Part shown: positions 13,021 through 24,809 of the stretch, piece after piece | How the letters are laid out: each line of letters opens with the position of its first letter | Position numbering within the stretch: position 1 is the stretch's first letter | Assembly: GCA_963920705.1 (NCBI GenBank) | Contig: OY987227.1 | Location: forward strand, 3,047,526-3,111,525 | Direction: 5' to 3' | Length of the DNA stretch: 64,000 nucleotides | Source of the DNA: Odiellus spinosus | Taxonomy: Eukaryota; Arthropoda; Arachnida; Opiliones; Phalangiidae | Notes under the pieces: model-generated | Database searches by the model: none | The model's input: the letters and a program-made list of their open reading frames with translations, nothing else | What the model was told of the DNA's origin: nothing | Position numbers and translations under genes: made by a program

Positions 13021-15628
13021 GTTTTTTTCCAATCAGGTTTTTTTCCAATCAGGTTTTTTTCCAATCAGGTTTTTTTCCAATCAGGTTTTTTTCCAATCAG
13101 GTTTTTTTCCAATCAGGTTTTTTTCCAATCAGGTTTTTTTCCAATCAGGTTTTTTTCCAATCAGGTTTTTTTCCAATCAGGTTTTTTTCCAATCAGGTTT
13201 TTTTCCAATCAGGTTTTTTTCCAATCAGGTTTTTTTCCAATCAGGTTTTTTTCCAATCAGGTTTTTTTCCAATCAGGTTTTTTTCCAATCAGGTTTTTTT
13301 CCAATCAGGTTTTTTTCCAATCAGGTTTTTTTCCAATCAGGTTTTTTTCCAATCAGGTTTTTTTCCAATCAGGTTTTTTTCCAATCAGGTTTTTTTCCAA
13401 TCAGGTTTTTTTCCAATCAGGTTTTTTTCCAATCAGGTTTTTTTCCAATCAGGTTTTTTTCCAATCAGGTTTTTTTCCAATCAGGTTTTTTTCCAATCAG
13501 GTTTTTTTCCAATCAGGTTTTTTTCCAATCAGGTTTTTTTCCAATCAGGTTTTTTTCCAATCAGGTTTTTTTCCAATCAGGTTTTTTTCCAATCAGGTTT
13601 TTTTCCAATCAGGTTTTTTTCCAATCAGGTTTTTTTCCAATCAGGTTTTTTTCCAATCAGGTTTTTTTCCAATCAGGTTTTTTTCCAATCAGGTTTTTTT
13701 CCAATCAGGTTTTTTTCCAATCAGGTTTTTTTCCAATCAGGTTTTTTTCCAATCAGGTTTTTTTCCAATCAGGTTTTTTTCCAATCAGGTTTTTTTCCAA
13801 TCAGGTTTTTTTCCAATCAGGTTTTTTTCCAATCAGGTTTTTTTCCAATCAGGTTTTTTTCCAATCAGGTTTTTTTCCAATCAGGTTTTTTTCCAATCAG
13901 GTTTTTTTCCAATCAGGTTTTTTTCCAATCAGGTTTTTTTCCAATCAGGTTTTTTTCCAATCAGGTTTTTTTCCAATCAGGTTTTTTTCCAATCAGGTTT
14001 TTTTCCAATCAGGTTTTTTTCCAATCAGGTTTTTTTCCAATCAGGTTTTTTTCCAATCAGGTTTTTTTCCAATCAGGTTTTTTTCCAATCAGGTTTTTTT
14101 CCAATCAGGTTTTTTTCCAATCAGGTTTTTTTCCAATCAGGTTTTTTTCCAATCAGGTTTTTTTCCAATCAGGTTTTTTTCCAATCAGGTTTTTTTCCAA
14201 TCAGGTTTTTTTCCAATCAGGTTTTTTTCCAATCAGGTTTTTTTCCAATCAGGTTTTTTTCCAATCAGGTTTTTTTCCAATCAGGTTTTTTTCCAATCAG
14301 GTTTTTTTCCAATCAGGTTTTTTTCCAATCAGGTTTTTTTCCAATCAGGTTTTTTTCCAATCAGGTTTTTTTCCAATCAGGTTTTTTTCCAATCAGGTTT
14401 TTTTCCAATCAGGTTTTTTTCCAATCAGGTTTTTTTCCAATCAGGTTTTTTTCCAATCAGGTTTTTTTCCAATCAGGTTTTTTTCCAATCAGGTTTTTTT
14501 CCAATCAGGTTTTTTTCCAATCAGGTTTTTTTCCAATCAGGTTTTTTTCCAATCAGGTTTTTTTCCAATCAGGTTTTTTTCCAATCAGGTTTTTTTCCAA
14601 TCAGGTTTTTTTCCAATCAGGTTTTTTTCCAATCAGGTTTTTTTCCAATCAGGTTTTTTTCCAATCAGGTTTTTTTCCAATCAGGTTTTTTTCCAATCAG
14701 GTTTTTTTCCAATCAGGTTTTTTTCCAATCAGGTTTTTTTCCAATCAGGTTTTTTTCCAATCAGGTTTTTTTCCAATCAGGTTTTTTTCCAATCAGGTTT
14801 TTTTCCAATCAGGTTTTTTTCCAATCAGGTTTTTTTCCAATCAGGTTTTTTTCCAATCAGGTTTTTTTCCAATCAGGTTTTTTTCCAATCAGGTTTTTTT
14901 CCAATCAGGTTTTTTTCCAATCAGGTTTTTTTCCAATCAGGTTTTTTTCCAATCAGGTTTTTTTCCAATCAGGTTTTTTTCCAATCAGGTTTTTTTCCAA
15001 TCAGGTTTTTTTCCAATCAGGTTTTTTTCCAATCAGGTTTTTTTCCAATCAGGTTTTTTTCCAATCAGGTTTTTTTCCAATCAGGTTTTTTTCCAATCAG
15101 GTTTTTTTCCAATCAGGTTTTTTTCCAATCAGGTTTTTTTCCAATCAGGTTTTTTTCCAATCAGGTTTTTTTCCAATCAGGTTTTTTTCCAATCAGGTTT
15201 TTTTCCAATCAGGTTTTTTTCCAATCAGGTTTTTTTCCAATCAGGTTTTTTTCCAATCAGGTTTTTTTCCAATCAGGTTTTTTTCCAATCAGGTTTTTTT
15301 CCAATCAGGTTTTTTTCCAATCAGGTTTTTTTCCAATCAGGTTTTTTTCCAATCAGGTTTTTTTCCAATCAGGTTTTTTTCCAATCAGGTTTTTTTCCAA
15401 TCAGGTTTTTTTCCAATCAGGTTTTTTTCCAATCAGGTTTTTTTCCAATCAGGTTTTTTTCCAATCAGGTTTTTTTCCAATCAGGTTTTTTTCCAATCAG
15501 GTTTTTTTCCAATCAGGTTTTTTTCCAATCAGGTTTTTTTCCAATCAGGTTTTTTTCCAATCAGGTTTTTTTCCAATCAGGTTTTTTTCCAATCAGGTTT
15601 TTTTCCAATCAGGTTTTTTTCCAATCAG

Positions 15629-15980
15629 GCTTTTTTCCAATCAGGCTTTTTTCCAATCAGGCTTTTTTCCAATCAGGCTTTTTTCCAATCAGGCTTTTTT
15701 CCAATCAGGCTTTTTTCCAATCAGGCTTTTTTCCAACCAGGCTTTTTTCCAACCAGGCTTTTTTCCAACCAGGCTTTTTTCCAACCAGGTTTTTTTCCAA
15801 CCAGGTTTTTTTCCAACCAGGTTTTTTTCCAACCAGGTTTTTTTCCAACCAGGTTTTTTTCCAACCAGGTTTTTTTCCAACCAGGTTTTTTTCCAACCAG
15901 GTTTTTTTCCAACCAGGTTTTTTTCCAACCAGGTTTTTTTCCAACCAGGTTTTTTTCCAACCAGGTTTTTTTCCAACCAG
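15629..15980. repeat. Variant block inside minisatellite, copy 2
   Basis: Same succession of variants as 12637-13020, displaced by about 2976 bp (186 units) and two units shorter. This indicates a large internal duplication of the array, biological or from assembly. Confidence 0.9.
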
Positions 15981-18044
15981 GTTTTTTTCCAATCAGGTTT
16001 TTTTCCAATCAGGTTTTTTTCCAATCAGGTTTTTTTCCAATCAGGTTTTTTTCCAATCAGGTTTTTTTCCAATCAGGTTTTTTTCCAATCAGGTTTTTTT
16101 CCAATCAGGTTTTTTTCCAATCAGGTTTTTTTCCAATCAGGTTTTTTTCCAATCAGGTTTTTTTCCAATCAGGTTTTTTTCCAATCAGGTTTTTTTCCAA
16201 TCAGGTTTTTTTCCAATCAGGTTTTTTTCCAATCAGGTTTTTTTCCAATCAGGTTTTTTTCCAATCAGGTTTTTTTCCAATCAGGTTTTTTTCCAATCAG
16301 GTTTTTTTCCAATCAGGTTTTTTTCCAATCAGGTTTTTTTCCAATCAGGTTTTTTTCCAATCAGGTTTTTTTCCAATCAGGTTTTTTTCCAATCAGGTTT
16401 TTTTCCAATCAGGTTTTTTTCCAATCAGGTTTTTTTCCAATCAGGTTTTTTTCCAATCAGGTTTTTTTCCAATCAGGTTTTTTTCCAATCAGGTTTTTTT
16501 CCAATCAGGTTTTTTTCCAATCAGGTTTTTTTCCAATCAGGTTTTTTTCCAATCAGGTTTTTTTCCAATCAGGTTTTTTTCCAATCAGGTTTTTTTCCAA
16601 TCAGGTTTTTTTCCAATCAGGTTTTTTTCCAATCAGGTTTTTTTCCAATCTGGTTTTTTTCAAATCTGGTTTTTTTCCAATCAGGTTTTTTTCCAATCAG
16701 GTTTTTTTCCAATCTGGTTTTTTTCCAATCTGGTTTTTTTCCAATCAGGTTTTTTTCCAATCAGGTTTTTTTCCAATCAGGTTTTTTTCCAATCAGGTTT
16801 TTTTCCAATCAGGTTTTTTTCCAATCAGGTTTTTTTCCAATCAGGTTTTTTTCCAATCAGGTTTTTTTCCAATCAGGTTTTTTTCCAATCAGGTTTTTTT
16901 TCAATCAGGTTTTTTTCCAATCAGGTTTTTTTCCAATCAGGTTTTTTTCCAATCAGGTTTTTTTCCAATAAGGTTTTTTTCCAATCAGGTTTTTTTCCAA
17001 TCAGGTTTTTTTCCAATCAGGTTTTTTTCCAATCAGGTTTTTTTCCAATCAGGTTTTTTTCCAATCAGGTTTTTTTCCAATCAGGTTTTTTTCCAATCAG
17101 GTTTTTTTCCAATCAGGTTTTTTTCCAATCAGGTTTTTTTCCAATCAGGTTTTTTTCCAATCAGCTGTTTTTCCAATCAGGTGTTTTTCCAATCAGGTTT
17201 TTCCAATCAGGGTTTTTCCAATCAGGGTTTTTCCAATCAGGTTTTTCCAATCAGGTTTTTCCAATCAGGTTTTTCCAAATCAGGTTTTTCCAAATCAGGT
17301 TTTTCCAAATCAGGTTTTTCCAAATCAGGTTTTTCCAAATCAGGTTTTTCCAAATCAGGTTTTTCCAAATCAGGTTTTTCCAAATCAGGTTTTTCCAAAT
17401 CAGGTTTTTCCAAATCAGGTTTTTCCAAATCAGGTTTTTCCAATCAGGTTTTTCCAATCAGGTTTTTCCAATCAGGTTTTTCCAATCAGGTTTTTCCAAT
17501 CAGGTTTTTCCAATCAGGTTTTTCCAATCAGGTTTTTCCAATCAGGTTTTTCAAATCAGGTTTTTCAAATCAGGTTTTTCAAATCAGGTTTTTCAAATCA
17601 GGTTTTTCAAATCAGGTTTTTCAAATCAGGTTTTTCAAATCAGGTTTTTCAAATCAGGTTTTTCAAATCAGGTTTTTCAAATCAGGTTTTTCAAATCAGG
17701 TTTTTCAAATCAGGTTTTTCAAATCAGGTTTTTCAAATCAGGTTTTTCAAATCAGGTTTTTCAAATCAGGTTTTTCAAATCAGGTTTTTCAAATCAGGTT
17801 TTTCAAATCAGGTTTTTCAAATCAGGTTTTTCAAATCAGGTTTTTCAAATCAGGTTTTTCAAATCAGGTTTTTCAAATCAGGTTTTTCAAATCATGTTTT
17901 TCAAATCAGGTTTTTCAAATCAGGTTTTTCAAATCAGGTTTTTCAAATCAGGTTTTTCAAATCAGGTTTTTCAAATCAGGTTTTTCAAATCAGGTTTTTC
18001 AAATCATGTTTTTCAAATCATGTTTTTCAAATCATGTTTTTCAA

Positions 18045-19015
18045 CTTGGCTACCTGTGTGAATGCGTCTTTATATCTAATCTTTATTAATTTATCTTGGA
18101 TACCCGTGTGAACGCGTTTATATCTAGTCCTTTTTAATTTATCTTTATATCTAATCTTAATTTTTCTTTGATACCCGTCTGAACGCGGATTTATATCTAA
18201 TCTTTATTAATTTATCTTGGATGCCCGTGTGAACGCGGCATTATATCTTATATTTATTCATTTTAAATTTAGATACCCGTGCGAACGGGCATTTATATAT
18301 TATCTTTGTCATTTTAACTTGGATACTCGTGCGAACGAGCCTTTATATCTATTCTATATTAAGTAATTTTATCTTGGATACCCTGTGAACACGCCTTTAT
18401 ATCTAATCTTTATTAATTTTTACCTTGGATACCCGTGAAAACTCACCTTAATATCTAAAATTTATTAATTCATTTTATCTTGGACACCCGTGAAAACACG
18501 CCTTTATCTAATCAACCTACTAGAAAATATTGAATATCTTCGAAAATATCTTTTATATTAAATTTATGTTTCAGCAACATTGGTTTTTAGATTAAGTTAA
18601 ATCATTTAATCAGTTTTAATTTTAATTTAATGGAATATTACGCTTCAATTCAGTAAAAGCTATAACCTCAGAAGGCTAAAATAGACGCGAATCCAAAAGA
18701 TACTATATAAAGCGTTCGTTTATCATTATAAACTAAGAAGCGAGTAACGGTTGCTGCTCTTCAATGAGCTGTAGTGGATATACGTTTACAGCAAGGCAGA
18801 AGATATTAACTGCATATATAGTAATTTTATTGGAGAATGAAGCGCCGTGGTTGATGACGTCCTCTTCCGACGTCACACACAGACAGAACCTCTCCGCAAA
18901 CTAAAAGTTCAGTCGGAGAGGTAAGAAGACGAAAATTTTTCCAATTCGATGACGTAACAGACAGAACCTCTCCGTGAACTAAAAGTTCACTCGGAGAGGT
19001 AAGAGGACGAAATAT
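18045..19015 (+). repeat. Family X repeat, copy a, with expanded terminal array
   Basis: 18045-18515 holds about nine degenerate 50-60 bp units centred on GGATACCCGTGTGAACGCG followed by 'ttatatctaatctttatt'. The same motif occurs once at the ends of the other family X copies (32876, 36230). Downstream AT-rich sequence to about 18760 matches 33090-33280. Near 18885 and 18962 are two copies of a hairpin with arms CCTCTCCG / CGGAGAGG enclosing GAACT/AGTTC-type arms. A similar hairpin closes copies c and e. No coding sequence is seen. Confidence 0.7.
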
Positions 19016-19126
19016 TTTTCTATTCGATGACGAATTTCGTCTTCTTGTACAACGCGAACGCCCACGAGAACGCGAACGCCGCAGTGAACACAGTACCTAG
19101 ACCCTACTAGGGTTGGGTCTAGAAAA

Positions 19127-19672
19127 AGGGCAAAAATATGAAGGAGGAGAAATTAATTCATTAGCGTTCAATACCCAAGGGCGCTCCTGCACGTGAATTT
19201 AAAAAGCTATAGAAAACCTCAGCCTAATTTGTCAAATAAGGCTTAGGTTTTTGCCCACTCAATTTCTCCGCTTTAATTTTTCGTCCGTTTTCATAAATAT
19301 ATTGTGGGCCAACAAATCGGTGTAAAATTATGAAATTAGTCTTAAAATAAAGCTCGAATCTTAATTCATACCACACGGAAAATCCAAGTTTCAAAAATAT
19401 CTGGAAGTATTAGAAAATAAACCTGAAAGGTAAGCCACTTTCAAAAAACCAAATCCCATTGAATAACATTACGAATTTGGCCATGCGCGAAACCAGCTAA
19501 GTACCAAAAAAAGGTCAACTTCAGAATTAATTTTAAAATACTTAGACTTAAAATTTTTAAATGAAACTTGGAAAAGGCACACGTTCGAACCTTGCTCTAC
19601 CATTAAAAATTGGTTTTAACCGTAACAAATAATTCCTCTTTTAGTTCTGCGATGCAAGGGACATGTCCTCGA
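19127..19672 (+). repeat. Second copy of foldback-family sequence
   Basis: This matches 7718-8215 in direct orientation with point changes and one 40-50 bp stretch near 19480 absent from the left copy. The two copies flank the minisatellite and family X copy a, about 11.4 kb apart. Confidence 0.8.
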
Positions 19673-19684
19673 AAGAGTCGATTT

Positions 19685-19753
19685 TAATGTTATTTCAATG
19701 GGGAAATGGAGCGTTCTGATTGGCTAAAGGGTGAATTTGTGAAATAACATTAC
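19685..19753. repeat. Short inverted-repeat element
   Basis: Ends AATGTTATTTCA and TGAAATAACATT are exact reverse complements about 45 bp apart. The ends resemble those of the 7573-8072 foldback element. It lies directly upstream of the broken polymerase gene and may mark its truncation point. Confidence 0.55.
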
Positions 19754-20183
19754 AGATGATGATGGGCCCATAACATTGAACGCTATCGCGTTCATAGAAT
19801 TAACCGCGATAAAAGGTATCAAGTGGTACTTAGCCATCAGAGTACGTTACACGCGTGAATTAAACACGGGCGAGGAGGTAGAATTTATCGCTTACCATCA
19901 TTAGAGGAACACGTATTACATTGACTCCAGACACAATCCCAAGACAAATAGATATGTGTTGAAGCACTCAAAAAACATATTGAAGATTTTGAAAATAATG
20001 GCAGCGATTGGGTGATCGATCTGATAATTTTTTTAGCAATTAAATATTGTAGGATATTTACCATTGGTTGATGGATCGTTTATCGATCTACCTAAAGTAC
20101 TCACCGATAAAAAAGCGATTCTCAACATTAGAAGCGATGATAACCTATGCTTCTTATGGTCGATATTAGCACGCTTACATCCG

Positions 20184-21555
20184 TGACCGAAAATGGGGGC
20201 AATTCTCTAACTTTTTTATCGTTCACGCGCATACGATAACTCCGGTTTTATCGTAAATGTGATAAGTTATCAAAAAATGGTATTCTCTAACTTCCAAACG
20301 TGAAATTATCGAGCGCGAAATACGATAACCACCCGATAACTTAACAACAGGGTATTTGCTGTCGGTAACTCTTATCGAACGAAGACAAAACGGGTAGATT
20401 GTAGAATAGCTACTGAAAACATTTTGGAGGTGAGATGGCATTATTTGGAAAGAGAAAAATGAGAAAAAAATTATGGTGCAAAAATTTTTGAGCGCAAACC
20501 ATTAATTAAAAAGTTATGCACGTTTCAATTATTGTATACATTCCTAAGCAAATTAGCACCTTAGTGCTAAAAGCTCTATAGTGATTACTGAGACCTCTCC
20601 ATGGAGAAAAGAATCCCCGAGCCATTAAACAAAAATTTATTTTGTAAAATAGCAAATAATATTTAAGATTTTATTTATTTTAACTTGTTTAGGTTAGGTT
20701 AGGTTAGTTTTGGTCAGTTTTGGTTAGGTTAGGTTAGTTTTGGTTAGGTTAGTTTTGGTTAGGTTAGGTTGGGTTAGTTTTGGTTAGGTTAGGTTAGGTT
20801 AGTTTTGGTTAGGTTAGGTTAGGTTAGTTAGGAAAAATGCGTGTAATTCTCGTAATAATGGTTTGCGAAATATAATTTTGGCGTTACACGTATAAAACAT
20901 ACATTTTCCCTTCTTTCCCCTACCCCCTCCCCCAAAAAGTTAAAACCCTTGTAACTTTGTTAATAATGGTTTGCCCCAAAAAATTTTTGTACCATAAAAT
21001 TTGTCTCTTTTTTCTCCTCCCCTCCCACCCTTCCTCCCCCCCAAAAGCCTTCCAGTAGCTATTGTAAAAAACTCCCAAGGTTTTAAACTCTCCCAAGTAT
21101 CAAATTCAATAATCTGTTCGTCAAGCCAGAGCATATAGTCTTAGGAAGTCTGATCCGTGAATCGGGATCCAATTAAGGTAAGCCTTGTATCAGTTAAACT
21201 GTACCAATTTGATATTTCATATTCACTCTATTCATATGTAAACGGTAGAACGATTGCCTGAGTTTCATTTTCTTAAAGCATATTTGTGATTTAAAAGCTC
21301 AGTACGTCGCTCAACCTTTTTGATTTCTACGTAGCTAAGTAACGCACTAATCATTTTTCAGATTTGCGTACGTTTATTTTCTGCTGAATTTTATCACGAT
21401 TTACAAGTTGGATACCAGATACCGTAGGAAATTCTACTAGTACCACTGACAGTAAATTTGCTGGGAATGTGAAAGAGATCCCGCAACCAAACTGTTTCTA
21501 CGCTTAAAATTTAAAAAGCCAAGAATACCGTATAAATAACCGGGATAAAACTACA
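20184..21555. other. Insertion of unknown type in the Mav1 polymerase
   Basis: Polymerase similarity stops after the ARLHP block at about 20183 and resumes near 21560. The intervening 1.4 kb has diffuse inverted motifs (CGATAAC/GTTATCG) at 20220-20420, a TTAGG-type run at 20687-20833 and pyrimidine-rich stretches near 20910-21050. I see no clean terminal repeats, so it may be several events. Confidence 0.5.
20687..20833 (+). repeat. Interstitial TTAGG-type repeat
   Basis: Runs of GGTTAGGTTAGG interrupted by GTTTTGG or GTCAGTTTTGG. The unit equals the insect telomere repeat TTAGG, but the run is short and degenerate and lies inside other elements. Shorter runs occur at about 23813-23838, 24723-24750 and, reversed, 61456-61475. 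Confidence 0.9.
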
Positions 21556-23256
21556 GAATTCTCAGTGTATAGATCTAAAATATTTTTCATGATTTTTGGA
21601 AAGCTAAATTTCGCCAATATTACTCATGAAAAAGGAATTCTCCCTAAGTATACAAGCAAAAATAAAGTTTGCAAAGAACGTCAAGTTGATCTCCTACTCA
21701 TAATGCGAGGAGAAAGGAAACATTGTCTAATTCGAAGTTTCAGCCGTTTACTCAATAACTTCTCATAGGACGGGCACACTACATTTTATTGCTGCTACTG
21801 CCTTCATCGCTTCGTCGGACCTAACGCTGAAACCATGCAACCGTGATACACATATCGAAGATTGTAGTACGCATGGAACACAAAGTTACAATGCCGACGA
21901 AGGATCCAATACAGGAATTCAATAAACACGGATGGCATCAACCAGTGAGTACTTTGTAATCACTTTCGTAAAAAAAATATATAATCCTTAATTTTTTTTT
22001 TCCATCCCAAGGTAAAAAACATTATATTTGCCGACTTTGAGGCGATTCTACTAAAAGTATCAATCATGTCTACTGGATTCATCACTGTCATCTACCACTA
22101 CCTTGTCGCGTCACATATCTTGTGGCTTCAGCTACGTGATCGTGGGTCCGGATGGAAATCCATCCAAACCTGTAACCTATTGCGGGAAAAACACGACAGA
22201 GAAATTCTTGGAGAATCTTTTACGCGAACAAATGATATTGAAGAGCAAAAATAAGGAGAACGTCCATATGAATCTAACCCAAGCGGAGCAGGCAGACTTT
22301 GAATCTGCACAAACGTGTTATGTATGTAAAGGAGTATAAGGTTCGTGACCACGATGATACTAATTGTAATTTTCGAGGTGCTGGACACAACACATGCAAC
22401 CTAAAGTTGAAACCTCCGAAGCACATTCCCGTTTTTATTCATAATCTTTCCGGGTAAATATTTTTTCTCTCTCTCTTTTATTATTTTTATTTATTTATTT
22501 TTTTTTCAGCAAAGGCATGGTTATCTTAAAATTCACAGAATCCTGGTATTTGTGCAAGGGGCTTGGTTGAAGCCGTTCATCTACTTAAACACGGAGAAGC
22601 GCAAAATGGCCCTCAATTACTTCGAAAAAGATTTTTTCGAGCTGATGAATAACGCTGTTTATGGTACGTATATTAACCTAATCTAACCTAACCCAACCCA
22701 AATACCAATTATTGTTTCTTTTATAGGTAAGACGATGGAGATCAATTTTGACCTTGTTCAAACCCCGGAACGAGCGAATAAGAAGGCCAGTTCTCCAACC
22801 TTCCAGAAATTCACCGTTTTCAAGAACGACCTAGTAGGAATTCATCGATTGCAAAAGTCACTCACACTCAACAGACCGATCTTTACCGGCTTCGCTATTC
22901 TTGGCCTGTCCAAGCTCCTAATGTACCAATTCCATTATGATGTAATTCGAGCTCAATACGGTGACAAACCAAACTCCTTTTTACGGACACCGACTCATTG
23001 ACGTACCACATCGAAACAGACGATCTCTACAGAGATTTTGCAGCTAATAGCGATGCATATGACTTTTCCGGCTATCCTAGGGATCACCCCCTACATAGCA
23101 ATGTCAACAAGAAAACACTGGGCAAATTCAAGGACGAATTAGACGGTACACCGATTGAAGAATTTTGTGGTCTCAGACTAAAAATGTACTCGATGATCTC
23201 CGCCAAGGGTGAGAAAAGACGGCAAAGGGCATTTGTCATCGTGTCGTGAAGAAAAA

Positions 23257-24242
23257 GGTATATAGGTAGTATAGCGCTTTCCTATATTAGCGATTCTCAA
23301 AACAGCGTTGCCAAAAAAGCGTTCATGCAAAACAGGTTTATCATGAGAGCGGATTTTCAAATTAGCGATTACCGTAAGAGCAGGTATTCAAAATAACTGT
23401 ATCATATCAGCGGATCCGCATATTTAAAACGACGTTATTGTCTCCTTGTGGAATTAATAGTTTTTAAATGAATTTTACCCGCGCAACAAGAATACATAGT
23501 TTTCACTAAAGGGGGTAAGTGCCGTTCCCCCCATGTTGCCAACCACTTGTGAGTGCAGAGGGAAAGGCTAGAGTTCAGTTTTGAAACTGATCTGTTCTGA
23601 ACTGCACTCACAAGCTCCTGGCAACCTGGGAATGAAAGCAAAGCTGGGTAAGAGGGGTGGAATTATCTTTTGCCCCTTTACTGAAAACTATGTATAAAAT
23701 GGTTTCGTGTTTCTACTTTTTAGAAAAAATCCGAAAGGATTTTACTTCTTAAAATTTTAGATCAAAAGGTTTGTGTTATAAATACGACATGGATTTATTT
23801 TCCTAACGGTACGGTTAGGTTAGGTTAGGTTAGGTTACGGTTCAAGATAAGAAATCCTCTTTATTTTTAGAGTCCAATCGTGGATTCAAACTGGCAAAGG
23901 ACTGTCACTCCACCTCTATGAGGGTTGTTGAAAATTTTCAACAAGGAGTGATAGAGCTGGTCATGGAGCCGTTGCCCTAAATAATGGCAACGGTTAAGTT
24001 GTACGTCATCTAGATAATAAAACGATACAGAGAGAACCAAAGTGAGAAACCGTTTTTATGAGAAAGCGCTGATAAGAGAAACCGTTCTTATGAGAAAGCG
24101 CTGTTTTGACAATTTCCGCTGTTTTGACTACCGCTGTTATGGGAGAGTTTATTTTGACAATCGCTGTTCTGAGACACCGCGGTTTTGACACACGCTGAAC
24201 TGGGAAACGCTGTTTTGCAAACCGCTGACCCACCTAGAAACC
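23257..24242. mobile_element. 986-bp foldback-type insertion in Mav1 polymerase
   Basis: Ends GGTATATAGGTAGTATAGCG and, reversed, GGTTTCTAGGTGGGTCAGCG match at 14 of 20 positions. Both ends are followed inward by many degenerate 15-17 bp motifs of the form AACAGCG-NTT-N-CAAA, in opposite orientation at the two ends. AAGAAAAA flanks it at 23249-23256 and 24243-24250 as an 8-bp target duplication. The polymerase reading frame continues across if the insertion and one duplicate are disregarded. No transposase is seen. Confidence 0.75.
23491..23696. mobile_element. MITE-like hairpin nested in the 986-bp insertion
   Basis: Ends TACATAGTTTTCACTAAAGG and the reverse complement of CCTTTACTGAAAACTATGTA pair almost perfectly. 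A second inner pair, CTTGTGAGTGCAG near 23549 and CTGCACTCACAAG near 23602, folds the middle. About 206 bp, without coding capacity. Confidence 0.65.
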
Positions 24243-24452
24243 AAGAAAAAGGTTCGCCGTGCTCAATACCGGGAATGCTTACTTAAGAGACAACTCACCC
24301 TAGAATCCATGAAGCGAATTGTTAGCAAAAAACACGAGTTATTCACGGTTAATCAAACCAAACTTTGTCTCAATCCATGCGACGATAAACGTTCTCGACT
24401 CTTACCCACGGACACTTTAAAATTGCAAAGGAATAATGTTTTTTATTATTAA

Positions 24453-24809
24453 TTTGTAAATTGTTCAAATAATTGAATATTTTTTTAATACAATATATAA
24501 CAAACCAATGTTTAAATATTTTTAAATCAAATAATGCGAAATCAAACCTTGAAATTATTTATATTTAAGCTTATTATTCATACTTAAGCCTAAACCAGAG
24601 GTCAGGGCGGAGGGGTTGCCCCGCACCTACCGTGGCGCGACGTGTTTGAAATTAAACGCGCGCCCGCGACTACCGCACATAGCCGCCCACCCGTCAATTA
24701 TATGGATGGAACTTAGTGTAAATTAGGTTGGGTTAGGTTAGGTGAGGTTAGAGAAAATCACAAGTATTTTGGTTAAAAAAAGTTTATTGAAAATCTCTTA
24801 TACATAAAT
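24453..24809. other. Convergent intergenic region of Mav1
   Basis: Lies between the 3' end of the polymerase (+) and the 3' end of the protease (-). It is AT-rich with one GC-rich patch at about 24600-24690 and a degenerate GGTTAGG run at 24723-24750. No gene or clear terminator is seen. Confidence 0.6.

Larger units (their letters stand above)
8478..18044. repeat. 9.6-kb minisatellite, unit 14-16 bp
   Basis: Some 600 tandem units. The main unit is the 16-mer TTTTTTTCCAATCAGG. The left edge uses 14-15 bp units ending in CATG or CAGGG; the right edge shortens to CAGGTTTTTCCAAAT (15) and CAGGTTTTTCAAAT (14), and both extreme edges carry TTTTTCAAATCATG. Because 16 is not a multiple of 3 and the unit lacks stop triplets, all three forward frames stay open: ATG-started frames of 3206, 3185 and 2817 codons exist that repeat a 16-residue peptide. 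The three frames encode the same peptide period, so this is a repeat property, not evidence for a protein. Confidence 0.97.
19776..24452 (+). pseudogene. Maverick type B DNA polymerase, broken (Mav1)
   Basis: Remnant of the protein-primed family B DNA polymerase of Maverick/Polinton elements. Visible parts in order: an N-terminal domain with GIKWYLAIRVRY near 19835; a WSILARLHP block at 20165; after an insertion, CYCLHRF near 21790; exonuclease motif I (ADFEAI) near 22030; a Cys/His segment with AGHNTCNLKL near 22380; polymerase motif B ([13 protein letters not shown]) near 22640-22740; motif C DTDS near 22985 in another frame; and the C-terminal CLNPCDDKR end near 24380. The N-terminal zinc fingers, the middle including motif A, and much of the exonuclease are missing. 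Introns at 21945-22011 and 22664-22726 have GT-AG ends. There are several frameshifts, and a 986-bp insertion cuts the C-terminal part. Compared with the copy at 48381-62961 this one is older and not functional. Confidence 0.88.

Noticed and set aside
12713..13064. Lysine-rich minus frames of 95-111 codons, repeated at 15689-16024
   Set aside because: They exist only where CCAACCAGG variants remove the minus-strand TGA; pure repeat effect.
17237..17457. 68-codon EKPDLEKPDL-type minus frames
   Set aside because: Read-through of the 15-bp minisatellite variant; unit length is a multiple of 3 so one frame stays open.
8469..18089. Forward frames of 3206, 3185 and 2817 codons as giant genes
   Set aside because: All three frames are open for the same reason (stop-free 16-bp unit) and encode the same peptide period; no start context, domain or codon pattern favours one.
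20687..20833. Chromosome end
   Set aside because: Short degenerate TTAGG-type runs embedded within transposons on both sides, in both orientations elsewhere in the window; interstitial.
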